Positions 9,433-17,663 of a stretch of DNA of 64,000 bases are shown piece after piece. A model generated the notes under the pieces. That model saw only the letters and a list, made by a program, of their open reading frames with translations, was not told the origin of the DNA and ran no database searches. This stretch comes from Polaribacter sp. (lineage in GTDB: Bacteria > Bacteroidota > Bacteroidia > Flavobacteriales > Flavobacteriaceae), in NCBI RefSeq assembly GCF_024639685.1, contig NZ_JAHEHX010000019.1:124001-188000 (forward strand). The letters run 5' to 3'. Made by a program: the position numbers and the translations under genes. Each line of letters starts with the position of its first letter. The first letter of the stretch is position 1.

Positions 9433-10355
9433 AAAGTTTTATAAAAGCTGCACGTTTAAGAACTTTACCTTTATCAATTTCAGGTATTATTGTAGGCTCG
9501 TTTTTAGGAGTAAAGGTTTTAAATGGTTCACTATTAGGTGATAATAAAATGTCAATTTTAACATCTCCAATCTTTTGGTTAGCAATTTTAACTACAATTG
9601 GTTTTCAAGTACTTTCTAATTTTGCTAATGATTATGGAGATGGAGTAAAAGGTTCAGACAAAAATAGAACAGGTGAAGTAAGAATGGTTTCTAGTGGTGC
9701 AATTACTTCAAAGCAAATGAAAAATGCAATGATAGTAACCACTATTATTACCTTAATAATAGCTTTATTGTTAATCTATTATTCTTTCGGAAAAGAGAAT
9801 TTTTTATATTCTTTTCTTTTCTTTGGTTTGGGTATAGCTTCAATTGCTGCTGCAATTAAATATACAGTTGGTAATTCAGCTTATGGCTACTCTGGCTTTG
9901 GAGATGTTTTTGTTTTTCTGTTTTTTGGTTTGTTAAGTGTAGTTGGGAGTTATTTTTTATTTACTAAAAATATAAACTTATTGGTTTTTTTACCAGGAAT
10001 TGCAATAGGTTTATTAAGTACAGCTGTTTTAAACTTAAACAATTTAAGAGATAGAGATCAAGATAAAATCAATAACAAAAATACATTAGTGGTAAAATTG
10101 GGAAATAGTAATGCTAAAAAATATCACTATTTTTTAATTTTAGGAGCTTTAGTAATTGCTTTAAGCTATACTTACCTTAATTTTGAATCTTATTATCAGT
10201 TATTATATTTGATTGCTTTTATTCCGTTAGGAAAAAATATAATTACTGTCTCTAAAAATACAGTTCCTGCAGCATTAGATAATGAACTAAAAAAAGTTGC
10301 ATTAAGCACATTTTTATTTGCTTTAATTTTCGGAATCACAAACTTTATATTTTAA
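9423..10355 (+). CDS. menA: 1,4-dihydroxy-2-naphthoate polyprenyltransferase MenA
   Basis: MenA attaches the polyprenyl tail to 1,4-dihydroxy-2-naphthoate, giving demethylmenaquinone, in the cytoplasmic membrane. This 310-residue protein has the UbiA-family layout of about eight to nine membrane helices. The two Asp-rich prenyl-diphosphate/Mg sites are NDYGDGVKGSDKNR (about residue 76) and NLNNLRDRDQDKIN (about 203). The N-terminal AARLRTLPLSISGIIVGS is typical for MenA. menC and menE lie downstream, which supports the assignment over other UbiA enzymes. Its start overlaps the preceding PH-domain gene. Confidence 0.93.
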   Translation: MDVKSFIKAARLRTLPLSISGIIVGSFLGVKVLNGSLLGDNKMSILTSPIFWLAILTTIGFQVLSNFANDYGDGVKGSDKNRTGEVRMVSSGAITSKQMKNAMIVTTIITLIIALLLIYYSFGKENFLYSFLFFGLGIASIAAAIKYTVGNSAYGYSGFGDVFVFLFFGLLSVVGSYFLFTKNINLLVFLPGIAIGLLSTAVLNLNNLRDRDQDKINNKNTLVVKLGNSNAKKYHYFLILGALVIALSYTYLNFESYYQLLYLIAFIPLGKNIITVSKNTVPAALDNELKKVALSTFLFALIFGITNFIF

Positions 10356-10364
10356 AGAATATTT

Positions 10365-10880
10365 ATGAAAACTATTAAAATAATATTAGGTATAATTACT
10401 GCTTTAGTGCTTGTCTTTTTTGCAACAGGATTGTTAGTAAAAGAAACCAATTATAGAGCTCAAGTTTCTGTCAATGAATCATTAACTGAAGTTTTTACAT
10501 CATTTAATAAAACAGAAAATGTAAACAATTGGATTCCTGAAATTAAAACTGTAGAAGCTATAAATGAAAATGTAGGTAAAACAGGTAGTAGTTATAAAAT
10601 CGTTTTAGATAACAAAGGGCAAGAAATTACAATGACAGAAAAAGTAATTGCTTATGTGCCCAACGAAAAAGTTACTTTATTTTTTGATGCAGAAAATATG
10701 CTTAAAAAAGACGATTATATTTTTACAGAAAATAATGGAGTTACTACTATAACACTAAATTCTAGTTGCAGAAGTGATTCTTATATTATGGCTTGTATGT
10801 TTCCATATTTTAAATCAACCCTTCAAAATCAAGATCAAGCTTATTTGAATAATTTTAAAAGTTACATAGAAAATAAATAA
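10365..10880 (+). CDS. SRPBCC-fold protein with N-terminal membrane anchor
   Basis: This 171-residue protein has one N-terminal hydrophobic helix (about 4-24), followed by a domain with the SRPBCC (START-like, polyketide cyclase) pattern. The pattern includes VNESLTEVFTSFNKTENVNNWIPEIKTVEAI at the start and a long C-terminal helix DQAYLNNFKSYIENK. Such domains bind hydrophobic ligands. Its position between menA (9 bases upstream) and menC (6 bases downstream) shows that it belongs to this transcript. Whether it handles a quinone intermediate is a guess from location only. Confidence 0.7.
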   Translation: MKTIKIILGIITALVLVFFATGLLVKETNYRAQVSVNESLTEVFTSFNKTENVNNWIPEIKTVEAINENVGKTGSSYKIVLDNKGQEITMTEKVIAYVPNEKVTLFFDAENMLKKDDYIFTENNGVTTITLNSSCRSDSYIMACMFPYFKSTLQNQDQAYLNNFKSYIENK

Positions 10881-10886
10881 TTTATT

Positions 10887-11924
10887 TTGATTAGAGCAGA
10901 ATTCAAAAAATATACGTTAAATTTTAAAAATCCAAGTGGTACTTCTCGTGGAATTTTAAGAACGAAAGAAACATTTTTTATTATTTTAAATGAGAATAAT
11001 AGCATTGGAATTGGAGAAACAGGTTTGTTTAGAGGTTTAAGTATAGATGATGTGCCTAATTATGAAGAAAAATTAACTTGGGCATGTAAAAACATCAACA
11101 TTGGCTTAAAAAATTTACTTTTTGAACTAATCAATTATCCTTCTATTCAATTTGGCTTAGAACAAGCTTTTTTATCATTAAATAGTAATAATAAATTCGA
11201 ACTTTTTCCTTCTAAGTTTACAAAAAGTGAAGAGGCTATTCCTATAAATGGTTTAGTTTGGATGGGTGATAAGTCTTTTATGAAATCTCAAATTAAAGAT
11301 AAATTGGCATCTGGTTTTTCATGTATTAAAATGAAAATTGGTGCTATTGATTTTGATACTGAAATTGAATTGTTAACCACAATTCGTAAAGAGTTTTCAT
11401 CTAAAGAAATTGAATTAAGAGTAGATGCAAATGGAGCATTTTTGCCAGAAAATGCCTTAGAAAAATTAAAAACCTTATCAGATTTAGATCTTCATTCTAT
11501 TGAACAACCAATTAAGCAAGGCCAATTGCAAGAAATGGCAAAATTATGTGAGCAAACTCCTTTGCCAATTGCTCTAGATGAAGAATTAATAGGCGTATTT
11601 TCTGTTGATGATAAAAGAAAAGTTATTCATACTGTAAATCCTCAATACATCATATTAAAACCTAGTTTGGTTGGTGGATTTGCAGGAAGCACAGAATGGA
11701 TTAATTTAGCAGAAGAGAACAATAGTGGTTGGTGGATAACATCAGCATTAGAAAGTAATATTGGCTTAAATGCAATTGCTCAATTTACCTATACTTTGCG
11801 AAGTAAATTGCCACAAGGTTTAGGAACAGGTAGTTTGTTTACAAATAATATTGAAAGTCCTTTAGAGGTTATAAAGGGAACTTTACAGTATAATAAAAAT
11901 TTAGATTGGAATTTTAAGATTTAA
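10887..11924 (+). CDS. menC: o-succinylbenzoate synthase MenC
   Basis: MenC dehydrates SHCHC to o-succinylbenzoate in menaquinone synthesis. It belongs to the enolase superfamily. Visible landmarks are the substrate-loop motif NPSGTSRG near the start, the KxK base pair in CIKMKIG (about 148), the metal ligands in ELRVDANG, the Glu of SIEQPI and the Asp of ALDEE, and the second lysine in YIILKPS. The 345-residue length is normal for flavobacterial MenC. The start is a TTG at 10887, chosen because the family begins a few residues before the KKYTLNFK strand and no ATG fits. menA lies upstream and menE downstream, confirming the pathway. Confidence 0.92.
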   Translation: MIRAEFKKYTLNFKNPSGTSRGILRTKETFFIILNENNSIGIGETGLFRGLSIDDVPNYEEKLTWACKNINIGLKNLLFELINYPSIQFGLEQAFLSLNSNNKFELFPSKFTKSEEAIPINGLVWMGDKSFMKSQIKDKLASGFSCIKMKIGAIDFDTEIELLTTIRKEFSSKEIELRVDANGAFLPENALEKLKTLSDLDLHSIEQPIKQGQLQEMAKLCEQTPLPIALDEELIGVFSVDDKRKVIHTVNPQYIILKPSLVGGFAGSTEWINLAEENNSGWWITSALESNIGLNAIAQFTYTLRSKLPQGLGTGSLFTNNIESPLEVIKGTLQYNKNLDWNFKI

Positions 11925-11925
11925 A

Positions 11926-12837
11926 ATGAATTATATACAGCAAGCATACAAAGGACAGTTAGGAATGTGGAAATATTTAATTATTCCTATTCTGTTTTTT
12001 GGTTTAATGGGTTTAAATTTTATGGCAATGATTTTGCTAGATTTAGATGTAGAGAAAATTATTCAAACAGAGATTGAAAATAAAGGAGCAACACGTTTTT
12101 TAATAGAAAGTTTAATTCCTTTTGCAGTTGGCTTAGTTGTTGTGTTGTTATGGACAAAATTCGTACACCAACAGTCTATCACCTCACTAACAACATCAAG
12201 AAAAAAGATTGATTGGAAAAGAGTGCTTTTTGCCTTTTTACTTTGGGGAACCATCACAACTTTTTTTTTATTGATTGATTATATTTCATCTTCCGAAAAT
12301 TATCAATGGAATTTTAATTTAAGTAAGTTTTTAATTTTATTAGTAATTGCAATAGTTTTGATTCCATTGCAAACAAGTTTTGAGGAATATTTGTTTAGAG
12401 GATATTTAATGCAGGGATTAGGTGTTGCTACAAAAACTAGATGGGTTCCATTATTTTTTACTTCAATTGTATTTGGATTACTTCATATCTCTAATCCAGA
12501 AGTAAGTAAATTAGGTTATGAATTGTTAGTTTATTATATCGGAACTGGTTTTTTCTTAGGCATAATAACACTTATGGATGAAGGATTAGAACTAGCGTTA
12601 GGATTTCATGCTGCAAATAATTTATTTACAGCACTTTTAGTTACCTCTAGTTGGACAGTTTTTCAAACAGATTCAGTTTTATTAGATGTATCTGAACCAA
12701 CATTAGGGGCAGACGTATACGTGCCTGTTTTTGTTATTTTTCCTTTAGTACTATTTGTTTTTTCAAAGAAATACAAATGGTCTCATTGGAAAGTGAAGCT
12801 ATTTGGAGGTGTATATGAACCACAAGAAATTAAATAA
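11926..12837 (+). CDS. CPBP (CAAX-type) intramembrane metalloprotease
   Basis: This 303-residue integral membrane protein has about eight hydrophobic segments. It carries the three CPBP/ABI motifs: the EExxxR-type motif in TSFEEYLFRGYLMQ (about residue 150), the His-containing FGLLHISNPE, and GFHAANNLFTA near the end. Members are Rce1-like glutamate proteases, often linked to processing of peptides or to self-protection; the substrate here is unknown. It starts two bases after the menC stop and precedes menE by 17 bases, so it is transcribed within the men cluster, though nothing in its sequence ties it to menaquinone. Confidence 0.85.
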   Translation: MNYIQQAYKGQLGMWKYLIIPILFFGLMGLNFMAMILLDLDVEKIIQTEIENKGATRFLIESLIPFAVGLVVVLLWTKFVHQQSITSLTTSRKKIDWKRVLFAFLLWGTITTFFLLIDYISSSENYQWNFNLSKFLILLVIAIVLIPLQTSFEEYLFRGYLMQGLGVATKTRWVPLFFTSIVFGLLHISNPEVSKLGYELLVYYIGTGFFLGIITLMDEGLELALGFHAANNLFTALLVTSSWTVFQTDSVLLDVSEPTLGADVYVPVFVIFPLVLFVFSKKYKWSHWKVKLFGGVYEPQEIK

Positions 12838-12854
12838 CTTTAACATTACATTAA

Positions 12855-13925
12855 TTGAATTCTATAAACTTTCATAAAGATTTAAAGCTAAATGGTTATT
12901 CGTTCTCATCTAACGAAGATTTACTTCGATATGTAAAAACAATTTCTAAAGATATTGCTTTGTTTCTAGAAGAATGGTTTAATGATAAAGATTATATAAT
13001 CGTAAAAACTTCTGGATCTTCAGGAGTACCAAAACACATACAACTTCATAAAAAACTTGTTGTAAACTCTGCAAAAGCTACTAGTACATATTTTGAATTA
13101 CCTTCAAAAACAACAGCATTGCTATGCCTTCCTATAAATTATATCGCTGGTAAAATGATGCTTGTTAGGTCACTAACTTTAGGTTGGCATTTAGACATTG
13201 GTCTAATAAGTTCATCCCCTTTAGATCGTAATGATAAAACCTACGATTTTTCTGCAATGGTTCCTTTACAAGTAGAAAATTCTTTGCAAAATTTACATAA
13301 GATTCGAAAACTAATTGTTGGAGGAGGTAGCATTTCTAACTTATTACTTGAAAGGTTAAAAAAAAATACTGCTACACAAATTTATGAAACGTATGGTATG
13401 ACTGAGACCATTACCCATATTGCAATTAAACCCATACAAAGTTCTGTTTATTCCATAAGTAAAAACAGTACTTCATATTTTAAAACACTTCCTGGTGTTA
13501 CTATATATAAAGATATCAGAAACTGTTTAGTAATAAAAGCACCAGAAATTACTAAAGAGGTTGTTTTTACCAATGATGTGGTTAATTTAATATCAGATAA
13601 TCAGTTTGAATGGTTAGGTCGTTTTGACAATATTATAAATTCAGGGGGAATAAAATTAAACCCTGAATACATAGAGCGTAAAATAGCTAAAATCATTTCG
13701 TATCGTTTTTTTATAGCTAGTATTTTTGACAAAAAACTTGGCGAAAAAGTAATTTTAGTAGTTGAATGTGAAAAAGAATCTTTTAATAAATTAAATTTGA
13801 ACATATTTAAAGAGCTTACTAAATTTGAAACTCCTAAAAACACGTATTTTTTAAAAGAATTTATAACTACAGAAAGTGGAAAAATTCAACGAAATAAAAC
13901 ATTAAAACTTGTATGTTGGAGATAA
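12855..13925 (+). CDS. menE: o-succinylbenzoate-CoA ligase MenE (short form)
   Basis: MenE activates o-succinylbenzoate to its CoA thioester through an adenylate. This 356-residue AMP-binding enzyme has the phosphate-binding loop IVKTSGSSGVPKHIQL (about residue 52), the adenylate motif YETYGMTETITHIA (about 178), the hinge Asp in WLGRFDNIINSGGIKLNP, and the C-terminal lysine in ESGKIQRNKT. It is shorter than the enzyme of about 450-490 residues in E. coli and Bacillus, as is usual in Flavobacteriaceae. The start is a TTG at 12855; the first in-frame ATG would cut into the conserved region. It ends the men cluster. Confidence 0.88.
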   Translation: MNSINFHKDLKLNGYSFSSNEDLLRYVKTISKDIALFLEEWFNDKDYIIVKTSGSSGVPKHIQLHKKLVVNSAKATSTYFELPSKTTALLCLPINYIAGKMMLVRSLTLGWHLDIGLISSSPLDRNDKTYDFSAMVPLQVENSLQNLHKIRKLIVGGGSISNLLLERLKKNTATQIYETYGMTETITHIAIKPIQSSVYSISKNSTSYFKTLPGVTIYKDIRNCLVIKAPEITKEVVFTNDVVNLISDNQFEWLGRFDNIINSGGIKLNPEYIERKIAKIISYRFFIASIFDKKLGEKVILVVECEKESFNKLNLNIFKELTKFETPKNTYFLKEFITTESGKIQRNKTLKLVCWR

Positions 13926-14063
13926 AGTTAAAATAGGATCTTTTAAAGCTTTTACTGGTATTGGTTGGGTTCTATTAGCAAACGTGCCGTAGTAAATTTT
14001 AAACCTAAAATAATATTGACCATTAGTAGTTTTTATCTTAGATTTTGTTAGAGTAAATTTCAT
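13902..14063 (-). pseudogene. Short orphan frame downstream of mnmE, possible integrase N-terminal remnant
   Basis: The frame starts at ATG 14063 and reads about 53 residues (beginning MKFTLTKSKIKT, with NGQYYFRFKIYYGTF in the middle) before stopping inside the 3' end of menE on the other strand. It has a basic, strand-rich look like the N-terminal arm-binding region of tyrosine recombinases. It lies directly downstream of the mnmE 3' end, a known integration site for some elements. No catalytic domain follows. I cannot confirm the family, and the frame could also be chance coding in AT-rich DNA. Confidence 0.3.
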
Positions 14064-14210
14064 AGTTTGATACAATTTAGTGCAAATTCAAAAATTGTAT
14101 CAAATTTGTACACTTATTTTGTATAAATTTACAAACAAAGTAAATTAAAATCAAACTAAATTGTTGATAATCAACTAAAATAAAAGAAAGTCAACCAAAG
14201 TCAAATAGTA
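13926..14210. other. Intergenic region between menE and mnmE with an orphan short frame and inverted repeats
   Basis: These 285 bases hold no confident gene. A minus-strand frame of 53 codons starts at 14063 and runs into the menE end (listed separately). Just upstream of it is a perfect 13-base inverted repeat. A second small one (TTTGTA / TACAAA) lies near 14118-14135. The rest is AT-rich. No T-tailed terminator for menE was seen. Confidence 0.6.
14066..14104. repeat. Perfect 13-base inverted repeat
   Basis: TTTGATACAATTT at 14066-14078 is repeated in inverted form as AAATTGTATCAAA at 14092-14104, with a 13-base spacer. It sits three bases upstream of the ATG of the orphan minus-strand frame, so it could be an operator or recombinase arm site, or a hairpin in that leader. 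No T-run follows, so it is not a terminator. Confidence 0.6.
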
Positions 14211-14228
14211 TTACTTTCCAATACAGAA
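14211..14228 (-). other. mnmE 3' end resembling a known integrase attachment site
   Basis: The last codons of mnmE read TTCTGTATTGGAAAGTAA (Phe-Cys-Ile-Gly-Lys-stop). The conserved 3' end of trmE/mnmE is the attB of SGI1-type elements in enterobacteria, and the sequence here is nearly the same as I recall it. No second copy was found nearby, so only an empty or decayed site is supported. Confidence 0.4.
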
Positions 14229-15599
14229 GTTAGAAAAGATATGACCTAAAATATCTTTATCTACATCATAATCCCCAGTAATTGTTCCTAAGTGTCGTAA
14301 ACATTCTCTTATATCTATCGAAAATAAATCGGTAGAAATAGCTAAATCGATTCCTTTTTGTACGCTAGAAATAGCAATTAAGGCATTGTTTAATGCTTCA
14401 AAATGGCGTGAGTTGGTAACTATAGTTTCATTATTACTTAAAGCGCCAATATTTACTAATGAAGTTAATTCGCTTTTTAGTTCATCAATACCCACTTTGT
14501 TTTTAGCGGAAAGTGGAATTAAGTTTTCGATATCTGTTTGTAAAATTTCTATTTCTTGCTGAGGTATTAAATCGGTTTTATTGGCAATTACCAGCAACTT
14601 TTTATTAGGAAAACGTTTTTTAATAGCTTCAATTTCTGCAAATCTCTTTTCTTTATTCTCGGTTTTAGCATCAATTAAAAATATAATGAGTTGTGCGTTT
14701 TCTGCCTTTTCATAAGCTTTTTTAATACCAATATTTTCTACAATATCCTTGGTTTCTCTAATACCTGCAGTATCTATAAATCTAAAAGTTACTCCTTTTA
14801 TAATTAACTCATCTTCTATGGCATCTCTTGTTGTACCAGCAATATCAGATACTATTGCTTTTTCTTCATTAAGTAATGCATTTAATAAAGTAGATTTACC
14901 CACATTTGGTTCACCAATTATAGCCACAGGGATTCCATTTTTCATTGCATTACCAAATGAAAAGGAGTCTATTAATCGTTTTAAAACAAAGGTGATTTTT
15001 GCAACCAACTCTTTAAACTTTGTTCTGTCTGCAAACTCTACATCTTCTCCAGAAAAATCGAGCTCTAATTCAATTAATGCTGCAAAATCTAATAGTTGAC
15101 CTCTAAGTTCTTTTAATTCATTAGAAATACCACCTCTCATTTGTTGTATAGCCGTTACATGACTTGCTTCTGAATTAGAGGCAATAACATCTGCTACTGC
15201 TTCTGCTTGAGATAAATCCATTTTCCCGTTTAAGAAAGCACGCATTGTAAACTCTCCATTGTCTGCCATTCTACAACGATTTTGTAAAAAAAGTTGAATA
15301 ATTTCTTGTTGAATATAAGTAGATCCATGGCAAGAGATTTCTACTACATCTTCGCCTGTATAAGAGTTTGGATTTTTAAAAACGGAAACTAATACTTCAT
15401 CTAGAATAATACCTTCATTTATAATATGCCCTAAATGTATGGTATGTGTTTTTTGTTTTATCAATTGCTTACCTTCTTTTATTGACTTAAAAAAAGAATC
15501 GACTATTGTAATGGCGTTATTTCCAGATATTCTAATTACAGAAATGGCACCAACTCCAGAAGGAGTTGCTAAAGCAATAATAGTATCGTTTTTAATCAT
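14211..15599 (-). CDS. mnmE: tRNA modification GTPase MnmE
   Basis: MnmE, with MnmG, installs the carboxymethylaminomethyl group on U34 of certain tRNAs. The 462-residue protein starts with the tetrahydrofolate-binding domain (DTIIALATPSGVGAISVIRISG). It has a helical middle and an inserted G domain with GEPNVGKST (G1), DIAGTTRD (G2), FIDTAGI (G3) and NKTD (G4). It ends in the invariant FCIGK whose cysteine is conserved across the family. The start at 15599 gives the usual MIKNDTI beginning; an in-frame ATG at 15614 would add five atypical residues. mnmG is not in the window. Confidence 0.95.
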   Translation of the reverse strand: MIKNDTIIALATPSGVGAISVIRISGNNAITIVDSFFKSIKEGKQLIKQKTHTIHLGHIINEGIILDEVLVSVFKNPNSYTGEDVVEISCHGSTYIQQEIIQLFLQNRCRMADNGEFTMRAFLNGKMDLSQAEAVADVIASNSEASHVTAIQQMRGGISNELKELRGQLLDFAALIELELDFSGEDVEFADRTKFKELVAKITFVLKRLIDSFSFGNAMKNGIPVAIIGEPNVGKSTLLNALLNEEKAIVSDIAGTTRDAIEDELIIKGVTFRFIDTAGIRETKDIVENIGIKKAYEKAENAQLIIFLIDAKTENKEKRFAEIEAIKKRFPNKKLLVIANKTDLIPQQEIEILQTDIENLIPLSAKNKVGIDELKSELTSLVNIGALSNNETIVTNSRHFEALNNALIAISSVQKGIDLAISTDLFSIDIRECLRHLGTITGDYDVDKDILGHIFSNFCIGK

Positions 15600-15696
15600 G
15601 TTACAAAAATACATAAAGAATTTATCACATAATAAAAAAGCACAATACTTTATATATTATGCTATTTACTGGGGATTTATTGATTTATTTCAAAAA

Positions 15697-16548
15697 TTAT
15701 TTTTTTGTAATGTCTAATTTATTCGAAAACTCTAAAGTTCTTATTGGAAAAGGGATGTTTATTTTTTTCTTATCAAAAGCTTTTTTAATTTCGATAATTG
15801 CTTTGCTTTTCGCTTTTAATTTTTCTAAAGCATTTTCTGAATCTATCCAAAATCTGCATAAAAAGTTTATTGAACTATCTGCAAAATCGGTATAGTAGAA
15901 TTCTACGTTTTTGTTTAACTCTTTTTGATTAAAATTACTTGTAATAACATCCTTTGTTAACCGTTCTACTTTCTCTAAATCTGCTCCATATTCCACACCA
16001 CACTCTACAGAGATTCTCATTTTAGTAGTTAAAGAATAATTTTTAAATGGACTTTCTAAAATAGTTTTATTTGGAATAACCACCATGTTATTGTCTGCTT
16101 CTTTGATAACAAAGTAATTAAGATTAATATCTATAACTTCACCTGAGTAACCATTTGTTTCTATCCAATTGCCTATTCCTAAATTTTTTCTAAAAGACAA
16201 TACAATACCAGATATTGTATTAGATAATGTACCTTAAAGTGCTAAACCAATAACTATTCCAGAAATACCAGCAGCAGAGATAATAGCTTTTAAAGTTTCA
16301 TCGAATTTTAAAATGGTCATAGCAAAGTATAAACCCAATAAAAAAATAAAAGCAGAAACGACTCTAGAAACTAAATTTCGAACAGATTGCTGACTTATTC
16401 TTCTGCCAATAGCCTTATTCACAAAAGTACTTATTGCTCTAGAGGCAAAGTAAGAAAGAAATAAAACTACGATTGCAATTGCAATATTAGGGATGTTCTC
16501 TAAAAATAATACTTTCCAACTTTTTAATTTATCTATTATTATATTCAT
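15697..16548 (-). pseudogene. mscS: MscS-type small mechanosensitive channel interrupted by one in-frame stop
   Basis: The reading frame from 16548 to 15697 encodes one normal-sized MscS protein (283 codons; E. coli MscS has 286), except for a TAA at codon 105 (16234-16236). Before the stop are two or three membrane helices and the start of the pore helix (AGISGIVIGLAL). After it, in the same frame, come GTLSNTISGIVLSFRKNLGIG and the cytoplasmic beta and alpha/beta vestibule domains. MscS homologues have Gln at this place (GLALQGTLSN), so the change is a single C to T making CAA into TAA. No base has been lost. The rest of the sequence looks intact, suggesting recent inactivation, a sequencing error or stop readthrough. 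It would act as an osmotic safety valve if read through. Confidence 0.85.
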
Positions 16549-16868
16549 ATTTTTTTAATTAATCTGAAGATACTTTAGCAATCTATTTTAATTCAAAAAA
16601 TGTTTTATTAAAATCTATTGATGTATAACTTTGGTTTTATATAATTTTAACTATCCTATAATTAGTGTTATAGGTGTTAATTTTTGGTGTAATTTTATGT
16701 AAATTATCTTTTATATTACAAAGGTATGTGAAACAACATCTCTTTTTTAACTCTTTTGATTTTTACATTAACTCATTTAAATAATTTAAAATTAAAATTA
16801 AAATGAAGAATAACTTTTGTAACAAATTAATATCTTGTACGTCCAATCTGTAAACTAAATAACGCATT
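16549..16868. other. 320-base intergenic region upstream of mscS and DUF4870
   Basis: This AT-rich region separates two divergent genes and holds no coding frame I would support. It contains a seven-base perfect hairpin, CCTATAA (16655-16661) with TTATAGG (16668-16674), and close to its right end the ECF-type promoter of the DUF4870 gene (16818-16843). Confidence 0.6.
16818..16843 (+). promoter_or_regulatory. Candidate ECF sigma promoter of the DUF4870 gene
   Basis: TGTAAC at 16818-16823 and CGTC at 16840-16843 are separated by exactly 16 bases, 25 bases before the ATG at 16869. The same arrangement occurs upstream of the ECF sigma operon and of the ABC exporter operon. The form AAC-N16-CGTC is typical of ECF promoters. 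Confidence 0.6.
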
Positions 16869-17207
16869 ATGAAAGAGAATAAACAATTATTAGTATTAAC
16901 GCATTTAAGCCAATTATTAGATTTTGTATCTGTAATTGGTGGCTTTGTAGTGCCTCTAATATTGTTGTTAACTAAAAAAGATGAGATTCTTGACATGGAC
17001 GAACATGGAAAAGCCATACTAAACTTTAGAATTTCTATGTTTATATACGTTATTATATGTATACCTCTTATTTTACTATTAGGTTTAGGTATTTTAGGAT
17101 TAATTGTACTTGGTTTTTCCTATTTAATTTTCCCGATTACAAATGCAATAAAAGCTAGTAATGGACAGATACCAAATTATCCTTTTTCGATAAAATTTAT
17201 TAAATAA
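16869..17207 (+). CDS. DUF4870 membrane protein
   Basis: This 112-residue protein matches the DUF4870/Tic20-like family. It starts with a short polar N-terminus and a first helix with the typical LTHLSQLLDFVSVIGGFVVPLILLL. A polar loop, DEHGKAILNFRISM, carries the family's conserved D-x-H-G-K-x-x-x-N-F, and two more hydrophobic segments follow (about 55-100). The function of the family is unknown. It stands alone, preceded by an ECF-type promoter identical in layout to those of the sigma operon and the MacAB-like exporter, so it may belong to an envelope response regulon. It converges on the DUF4268 gene with nine bases between the stops. Confidence 0.85.
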   Translation: MKENKQLLVLTHLSQLLDFVSVIGGFVVPLILLLTKKDEILDMDEHGKAILNFRISMFIYVIICIPLILLLGLGILGLIVLGFSYLIFPITNAIKASNGQIPNYPFSIKFIK

Positions 17208-17216
17208 TTTTTTTAA

Positions 17217-17651
17217 TCATAAAGCCTGTTTTATAAAATCTTCATATTCATAGAAGAAAAGTTCAAACTTAGACATTTCATTTACATAGAATTCATAACA
17301 ATCTCTCCAAGTGTTTTTATTGTAAATGCTAAATCTTTGTTGAAAAGGAACATAAATTCTATGTATTTGTTTACCACTTTCTAATTCGTAAGAATTGTCA
17401 AAAATTACATCTGGCATTTCATTTTCAAGTAATGTTTTTAAAGAAAGTAATTGGTCAAAAAGCAATTCGTTTGCAATTGCTTCTGGATGCTCTATATCTA
17501 AGCAAACCATTGCTTTTTTTCTGTCAGCCACAAACTTAAAAGCAAATCCTTTTATTTTAGTATTGTATAATAACCATTTTCTAGGAAAAGATTTCCCAAA
17601 ACTAGTCCAAAATAATTTACGAAGTTGTGCAGCTTCTTCTTTAGAAAACAT
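17217..17651 (-). CDS. DUF4268 family protein
   Basis: This 144-residue soluble protein begins FSKEEAAQLRKLFWTSFGKS and contains KGFAFKFVADRKKAMVCLDIEH, the typical core of DUF4268. The family occurs alone in Bacteroidota or fused to nuclease-like domains in other bacteria; its role is not known. It follows miaE on the same strand by 12 bases and is probably co-transcribed with it. No catalytic motif is obvious. Confidence 0.8.
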   Translation of the reverse strand: MFSKEEAAQLRKLFWTSFGKSFPRKWLLYNTKIKGFAFKFVADRKKAMVCLDIEHPEAIANELLFDQLLSLKTLLENEMPDVIFDNSYELESGKQIHRIYVPFQQRFSIYNKNTWRDCYEFYVNEMSKFELFFYEYEDFIKQAL

Positions 17652-17663
17652 TTTTTTAAGAGT

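Noticed and set aside
16198..16200. Start of a separate gene for the C-terminal half of MscS
   Set aside because: It is only a TTG in the same frame as the upstream half, with family sequence continuous through the stop codon.
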